Of a DNA stretch of 39,061 nucleotides, positions 38,747-39,061 are shown in pieces. The translations under genes were made by a program, and so were the position numbers. This DNA comes from Nitrospirota bacterium. GTDB lineage: Bacteria > Nitrospirota > Nitrospiria > JACQCE01. The DNA is taken from NCBI GenBank assembly GCA_016201765.1, contig JACQCE010000019.1, forward strand, positions 1 to 39,061, given 5' to 3'. Within the stretch, counting starts at the first letter, position 1. Each line of letters begins with the position of its first letter. The notes beneath the pieces were generated by a model that did not search any database, was not told where the DNA came from, and saw only the letters and a program-made list of their open reading frames with translations.

Positions 38747-39061
38747 ATGGCTGAAGCATTACCTGTCAATGGCTCCCTCTTTGAGAACGCCGTGTCGCCA
38801 TCGAGGGAGATATGCGCCATCGGCGGCGGCAAGGGTGGGACAGGGAAGACGTTTCTGTCCGCCGGACTGGGCATTGCCCTGTCCAAGATGGGCAAGCGGG
38901 TCATTCTCGTCGACGCCGATCTGGGTTGCGCCAATCTGCACACCGCGCTGGGTCTGCCCTATCCGGAGGAGACGCTCTCCGACTTCATGAAGGAAAAAGT
39001 CCGCCGGCTCAGCGACGTGATCGTGGACACCGGCATTGAGCATCTCCGGTTGATCAGCGGA
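38747..39061 (+). CDS. MinD/FlhG-like P-loop ATPase, 5' part
   Basis: The frame is open from ATG 38747 to the window end (105 codons, no stop) and encodes a ParA/MinD-superfamily ATPase. After a 23-residue N-terminal stretch comes the deviant Walker A ICAIGGGKGGTGKTF, then GLGIALSKMGKRVILVDADLGCANLHTALGL with the switch Asp residues, and a TLSDFMKEK region. NLHTALGLP-like and LSDF sequences are usual in FlhG/YlxH-like proteins that control flagellar or cell-envelope placement. The rest lies outside, so the subfamily is not settled. No alternative start exists before GTG 38792, which would leave little N-terminus. Confidence 0.88.
   Translation, partial: MAEALPVNGSLFENAVSPSREICAIGGGKGGTGKTFLSAGLGIALSKMGKRVILVDADLGCANLHTALGLPYPEETLSDFMKEKVRRLSDVIVDTGIEHLRLISG

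Noticed and set aside
1-39061. CRISPR array, phage or defence island
   Set aside because: No regularly spaced identical repeats and no Cas, integrase, restriction, toxin or phage structural genes were recognised on either strand.

Overview
The window is a GC-rich stretch of a diderm (Gram-negative-type) bacterial chromosome, given over almost entirely to building and exporting the outer membrane. The gene content is a Bam/Skp and Raetz-pathway cluster with LpxI rather than LpxH, heptose-type core transferases, LptF/LptG and a TPR/ExeA-like pair. This fits Nitrospirota or a similar phylum, but that placement is an impression from gene order and protein style, not a measurement.

Layout. 1-358 is the 3' end of radC. 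359-645 is non-coding, with a structured remnant that looks like an IS200/IS605-type right end, followed by a promoter. 646-17267 is one tightly packed rightward operon: bamA, skp/ompH, lpxD, fabZ, lpxA, lpxI, a Gfo/Idh/MocA oxidoreductase, lpxB, msbA, a waaA-lpxK fusion, an lpxL-type acyltransferase, a waaF-gmhB fusion and waaC. From fabZ to waaC, neighbouring genes overlap by 1-8 nt or lie 2 nt apart. Together they make lipid A, add Kdo and heptose, flip the product and assemble outer-membrane proteins.

17268-25221 is a less uniform core-oligosaccharide region. It holds a GT4-WaaP kinase fusion, an internally shortened GT4, three class I methyltransferases, a reversed GT2/methyltransferase pair in visibly AT-richer DNA, and a kinase fused to only the N-terminal half of a GT9 heptosyltransferase. 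25218-30225 makes nucleotide sugars (RmlA-, RmlC- and RmlB-like proteins, a UDP-HexNAc 6-dehydrogenase and a 4-epimerase). The rmlC/rmlB junction is scrambled by two palindromic insertions, each flanked by about 40-bp direct repeats. 30201-33205 has a DUF3108 protein and, on the opposite strand, the LPS exporter permeases lptF-lptG. 33397-37086 has a long TPR protein and an ExeA-type ATPase. Then come tRNA-Gly(CCC), repeat-rich non-coding DNA, a histidine phosphatase, a YkgJ-family Cys-cluster gene broken by a 13-bp tandem duplication, and the start of a MinD/FlhG-like ATPase.

The most notable features are four two-domain fusions in LPS genes, a dispersed GC-rich palindromic repeat that sits exactly at the waaF-gmhB domain junction and again at rmlC/rmlB, and two promoters placed so close to start codons that leaderless mRNAs are likely. 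No CRISPR array, intact transposase gene, O-antigen flippase/polymerase or phage gene was seen.
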